Below, one piece after another: positions 59,834 through 62,198 of a DNA stretch of 62,198 bases (positions are counted from its first letter, which is position 1; each line of letters begins with the position of its first letter). This stretch comes from Bacteroidota bacterium (GTDB lineage Bacteria; Bacteroidota; Bacteroidia; Bacteroidales; F082), in contig JAEWWJ010000059.1 in NCBI GenBank assembly GCA_023396415.1, positions 1 to 62,198 on the forward strand. The letters are read 5' to 3'. A model generated the notes under the pieces. It was not told the origin of the DNA. It saw nothing but the letters and a program-made list of their open reading frames with translations, and did no database searches. Made by a program: the position numbers and the translations under genes.

Positions 59834-61303
59834 AATTCGATGCATTACCGATTGAATACTTTGGTTCATATCTGGTGAAAGACCCAAAAGATAGATGGTT
59901 GCAATGTAAACTATGGTGATCGAGCTGCTCCGAACAGCTATATCAAGAATGAAATCTGGGAAGGGAGGCAAAAGCACAGACAAAAAATAGACCGCTAAAC
60001 CAACAACCAACACAGTTAAATGCCCAAAGGTAAAAGGCATAAAGCCAAATTTCTTATAAATAAAGCTGTATCGAATAACGTTGTTCAAAGCAAATGAAAC
60101 CGCATTGGCAATTGCCGCACCCACCAAACCAAACCAGTTTATAAAAAGATAGTTAAAAACAACAATAAAGACTAAAAATAGAGTATTCAACATTGCGCTA
60201 AAACGGTAGTATTTGGACGTTTGTACCAAAATTTCACTCACTCCCGAACTCATTTCAATCAAGCCGGTGAGTGCCACAAAAAAAACCACCCATTTACCGG
60301 GAAGATAAGTTGGCGGTAAGATTTCAAACACATTATTGATATTTGACCAAACACCTACAAAAATCAAAGTTCCGATAATAAGTTGATTTACAATGCTTTT
60401 AGTATAAATCTCATGGATCATTTTCATGTCGCTGTTTCGCCAAGCCTCAGCCAACATAGTTCCGGCAATTTTACGCAACGAGCGCGCCGGAATGACCACT
60501 AATGTTCCAAAAAAGAAGGTAATCGAGTAAATTCCGGCGGCAGAGAGTCCCAGCATCCTTTCAATCATGATGCGGTCAATAGATAAAACCAAAACGCTCG
60601 AAAAGCCAACAATAATGCCAAAAAAACTCATGTTGAAAAGCGATCGTGCCATGTTACGATCAATAAACTTCCAATCGGGTTTCCATTGTACCTTACCTTG
60701 AAACAGCAATGCCGCAAACAAAAACACAGCAGGCAGGCAATTCGCTATCACATAAGCTGTTATGAATGATCGAAAATCAAGTACTTTGAGAAAATATAAC
60801 AACAACGAAAGCAAAATAAGCGCACGGAGCAAAAACTCTTTTAAAAAAGTACCAATAATGGTTTTATACAACATCTTAAAATACACATCAAGCAGCTGAT
60901 AAAGCAAGCTAAAAAAGATGAGTGGAATGAGAAAGGTGATGTAGCCGGCAAACAAAGAAGATGTTTCGATGCTTTTGGCCAGCAAAAAGGGTTTAAGAAT
61001 AAAAAAGGCAGTGATGGCCAACAAAAAACCGACGGTCACCACCAGGAGCAACAATCCAATGAAGCCATGATGATTGGATTTCTCATCGCGAAACCACGAA
61101 AAAAGGCGACCAGTGGCATTGCCAAAACCTAAGGTAGCAAATTGTGCAAACAAACTTGAGTAGGCAATCAACAAGTTGATAAGCCCATTTTCTGCGGTCG
61201 TGAATAGTTTAGGAAGTATCAGACCCGAGATGGCAAACCCAAGCAAAACCCCTAAGTATGAATAAATTGAACCTTTGATGGTTTGCTCTTTAATTTTGCC
61301 CAT
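59816..61303 (-). CDS. Oligosaccharide flippase family membrane protein (Wzx-like)
   Basis: A polytopic protein of 495 residues and about 14 helices, resembling the polysaccharide transporter/flippase family of the MOP superfamily, which flips lipid-linked oligosaccharides across the inner membrane. The N-terminal KIKEQTIKGSIYSYLGVLLGF and the repeated hydrophobic pattern with few charges fit the family. I start at MGKIKEQTIKGS (61303), because a -7 box covers the region upstream and the frame's first codon (TTG at 61324) lies inside it; an ATG at 61312 is also possible. The neighbouring glycosyltransferase suggests a shared role in surface-polysaccharide assembly, though no polymerase or further glycosyltransferases are in the window. 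Confidence 0.88.
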   Translation of the reverse strand: MGKIKEQTIKGSIYSYLGVLLGFAISGLILPKLFTTAENGLINLLIAYSSLFAQFATLGFGNATGRLFSWFRDEKSNHHGFIGLLLLVVTVGFLLAITAFFILKPFLLAKSIETSSLFAGYITFLIPLIFFSLLYQLLDVYFKMLYKTIIGTFLKEFLLRALILLSLLLYFLKVLDFRSFITAYVIANCLPAVFLFAALLFQGKVQWKPDWKFIDRNMARSLFNMSFFGIIVGFSSVLVLSIDRIMIERMLGLSAAGIYSITFFFGTLVVIPARSLRKIAGTMLAEAWRNSDMKMIHEIYTKSIVNQLIIGTLIFVGVWSNINNVFEILPPTYLPGKWVVFFVALTGLIEMSSGVSEILVQTSKYYRFSAMLNTLFLVFIVVFNYLFINWFGLVGAAIANAVSFALNNVIRYSFIYKKFGFMPFTFGHLTVLVVGLAVYFLSVLLPPFPDFILDIAVRSSSITIVYIATIYLLGLSPDMNQSIQSVMHRISTIFR

Positions 61304-61321
61304 TGCTGCCATTTTGCTGTG

Positions 61322-61329
61322 CAAAAGTA
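61322..61329 (-). promoter_or_regulatory. Candidate -7 box for the flippase gene
   Basis: The minus strand reads TACTTTTG, matching TAnnTTTG, just upstream of the two candidate ATGs (61312 and 61303). It includes the first codon (TTG) of the open frame, which therefore cannot be the start. Confidence 0.45.
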
Positions 61330-61457
61330 ATGACTTATTTCATTTAATAGCTTTGCAGGCTTTTGCAGTTTTACGGCCTACTTTTGCCCATCGCTTATCG
61401 GCTACAATGGACAATTGGAACAAGATTGGAACACATTCGGAAAAATAACAATAAAAT

Positions 61458-61486
61458 TTGAAGGTAAGGATTAATTTGTATTTTTG
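61458..61486 (+). promoter_or_regulatory. Candidate promoter for the FucP-like transporter
   Basis: TTG at 61458-61460 and TATTTTTG at 61479-61486 are 18 bases apart, near the consensus spacing. The transporter ATG is 55 bases further downstream. The remaining part of the 61330-61540 gap shows nothing else. Confidence 0.5.
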
Positions 61487-61540
61487 TTAGCCCTATATGG
61501 AAAAGGGTGGGATTTTTAATTCAATTAAAACTACTTTTTT

Positions 61541-62198
61541 ATGAGTCAGAAGAATAATAATTTGGTTGTTGGCATGTCAGTTTTCGGTGCCATCTTCTTC
61601 ATTTTTGGGTTTGCTACAACCTTTATCGTAACATTGAGTGCACCCGTTAAGGAGATTTTCGGTTTATCGGAGTTTGGCGCTCAATTGCTTTCATCGGCCT
61701 TTTTCATCGCTTACCCATTGATGTCAATTCCTACTGCAAAACTCATTGACAGAATAGGTTACAAACTAACAGTAGTTGCCGGGCTCATTCTTATGGCACT
61801 TGGAAGTTTCATTTACATCCCTGCTGCCAACATGCCCTCCTTTCCTTTTTTCCTTTTTGGCACCTTCATTTTGGCTACAGGAGTAGTTTTTCTACAAGTT
61901 GCCGCCAACCCTTATGTAACCGCCATCGGTTCAGAATCAACAGCATCAAGCCGTTTAAATCTTACGCAAGCCCTCAATTCCATCGCTACTATGATTGCAC
62001 CTTGGTTGATTTCGGTTGCTATTTTTAAAGGACTTGAATTTCCACAAGATGCAGCCATTGCTGCCGAACGCGTTCCACTCCCATTCATCATTATGGGATT
62101 GATTGTTTTGGTGGTAGCTGTGATCATTTTTACCATCAAACTGCCGGTAATTGCTATTGAAAAAAGCGAAAAGAAAAGTGTTTGGGACCGTCCACACG
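61541..62198 (+). CDS. FucP/GluP-like MFS sugar transporter (3' end beyond the window)
   Basis: Open frame from the ATG at 61541 to the window edge, 219 codons, with no stop reached. Six to seven transmembrane helices are visible, beginning NLVVGMSVFGAIFFIFGFAT. The motif FLQVAANPYVTAIGSES, continuing TASSRLNLTQALNSI (about 124-155), is diagnostic of the fucose/glucose/galactose permease (FucP) branch of the major facilitator superfamily, which imports hexoses with protons. Helix three carries AKLIDRIGYK, the MFS cytoplasmic loop motif. The substrate is not determined; adjacent genes beyond the window might tell. A candidate promoter lies 55 bases upstream. Confidence 0.9.
   Translation, partial: MSQKNNNLVVGMSVFGAIFFIFGFATTFIVTLSAPVKEIFGLSEFGAQLLSSAFFIAYPLMSIPTAKLIDRIGYKLTVVAGLILMALGSFIYIPAANMPSFPFFLFGTFILATGVVFLQVAANPYVTAIGSESTASSRLNLTQALNSIATMIAPWLISVAIFKGLEFPQDAAIAAERVPLPFIIMGLIVLVVAVIIFTIKLPVIAIEKSEKKSVWDRPH

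Noticed and set aside
1..62198. tRNA, rRNA or CRISPR features
   Set aside because: Scanning for cloverleaf-like stems with CCA-type ends, rRNA-like conserved segments and regularly spaced repeats gave nothing convincing; a tool-based scan was not possible.

Overview
This is a chromosomal window from a member of the Bacteroidota, probably an anaerobic or fermentative Bacteroidales/Marinilabiliales-like lineage. The evidence is Gram-negative lipid A synthesis (LpxB), the type IX secretion regulator PorX, LruC- and DUF1080-type lipoproteins, pyruvate:ferredoxin oxidoreductase, a complete Rnf complex, and repeated -7 boxes of the Bacteroidota form TAnnTTTG. Shine-Dalgarno sequences are mostly absent, as expected for the phylum. 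I saw no tRNA, rRNA or CRISPR array. The first gene (sppA) and the last (a FucP-like sugar transporter) are cut by the window edges.

Layout. 1-14.5 kb: housekeeping and redox genes (sppA, acid phosphatase, nifJ, a DHOD-like flavoprotein, cvfB, an SPFH/RHH/PH-like operon, a Tat-exported glycosylasparaginase, pirin, a ferredoxin-nitroreductase and nhaA). 14.6-19.3 kb: an AT-rich restriction-modification island. 19.6-30 kb: an RhlE helicase, a PLP decarboxylase, DUF4256, then a long minus-strand envelope/housekeeping run (lpxB, surE, DUF502, maf, aldose epimerase, a UbiA prenyltransferase, a KdsC-like phosphatase and a DUF2520 protein). 30.1-36.5 kb: a minus-strand cluster of DoxX, three Gfo/Idh/MocA oxidoreductases, a sugar isomerase and a DUF1080 lipoprotein, resembling oxidative (3-keto) glycoside processing. 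36.6-44.5 kb: an HD hydrolase, porX-tsaE-ald, aroB-aroA and a CCG iron-sulfur protein. 44.6-48.5 kb: two exported proteins, including an LruC-domain lipoprotein with a beta-rich repeat region. 48.8-54.7 kb: rnfBCDGEA with rseC upstream. 54.7-62.2 kb: an SDR, a lipoprotein, DUF4783-nadC, YihY-glycosyltransferase, a flippase and the MFS transporter.

The most unusual structure is in the restriction island. A beta-class DNA methyltransferase gene (5' part 14778-15380, 3' part 17724-18410), followed by an MjaI-like endonuclease gene, is split by a 2343-bp insert. The insert carries a second, apparently complete system: a methyltransferase, a BglII-family endonuclease and a small membrane protein in overlapping genes. 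It ends in a folded site that resembles an integron attC. The terminal bases of the insert (GCCGGTAAC at 17597 and GTTACCGGC at 15381) are exact complements that would pair only when the insert is circular. Removing it joins the two methyltransferase halves in frame (FPE/DLPNR) into a 429-residue protein. The rejoined DNA would read AGATCT, the BglII recognition sequence. No recombinase is encoded in the window.
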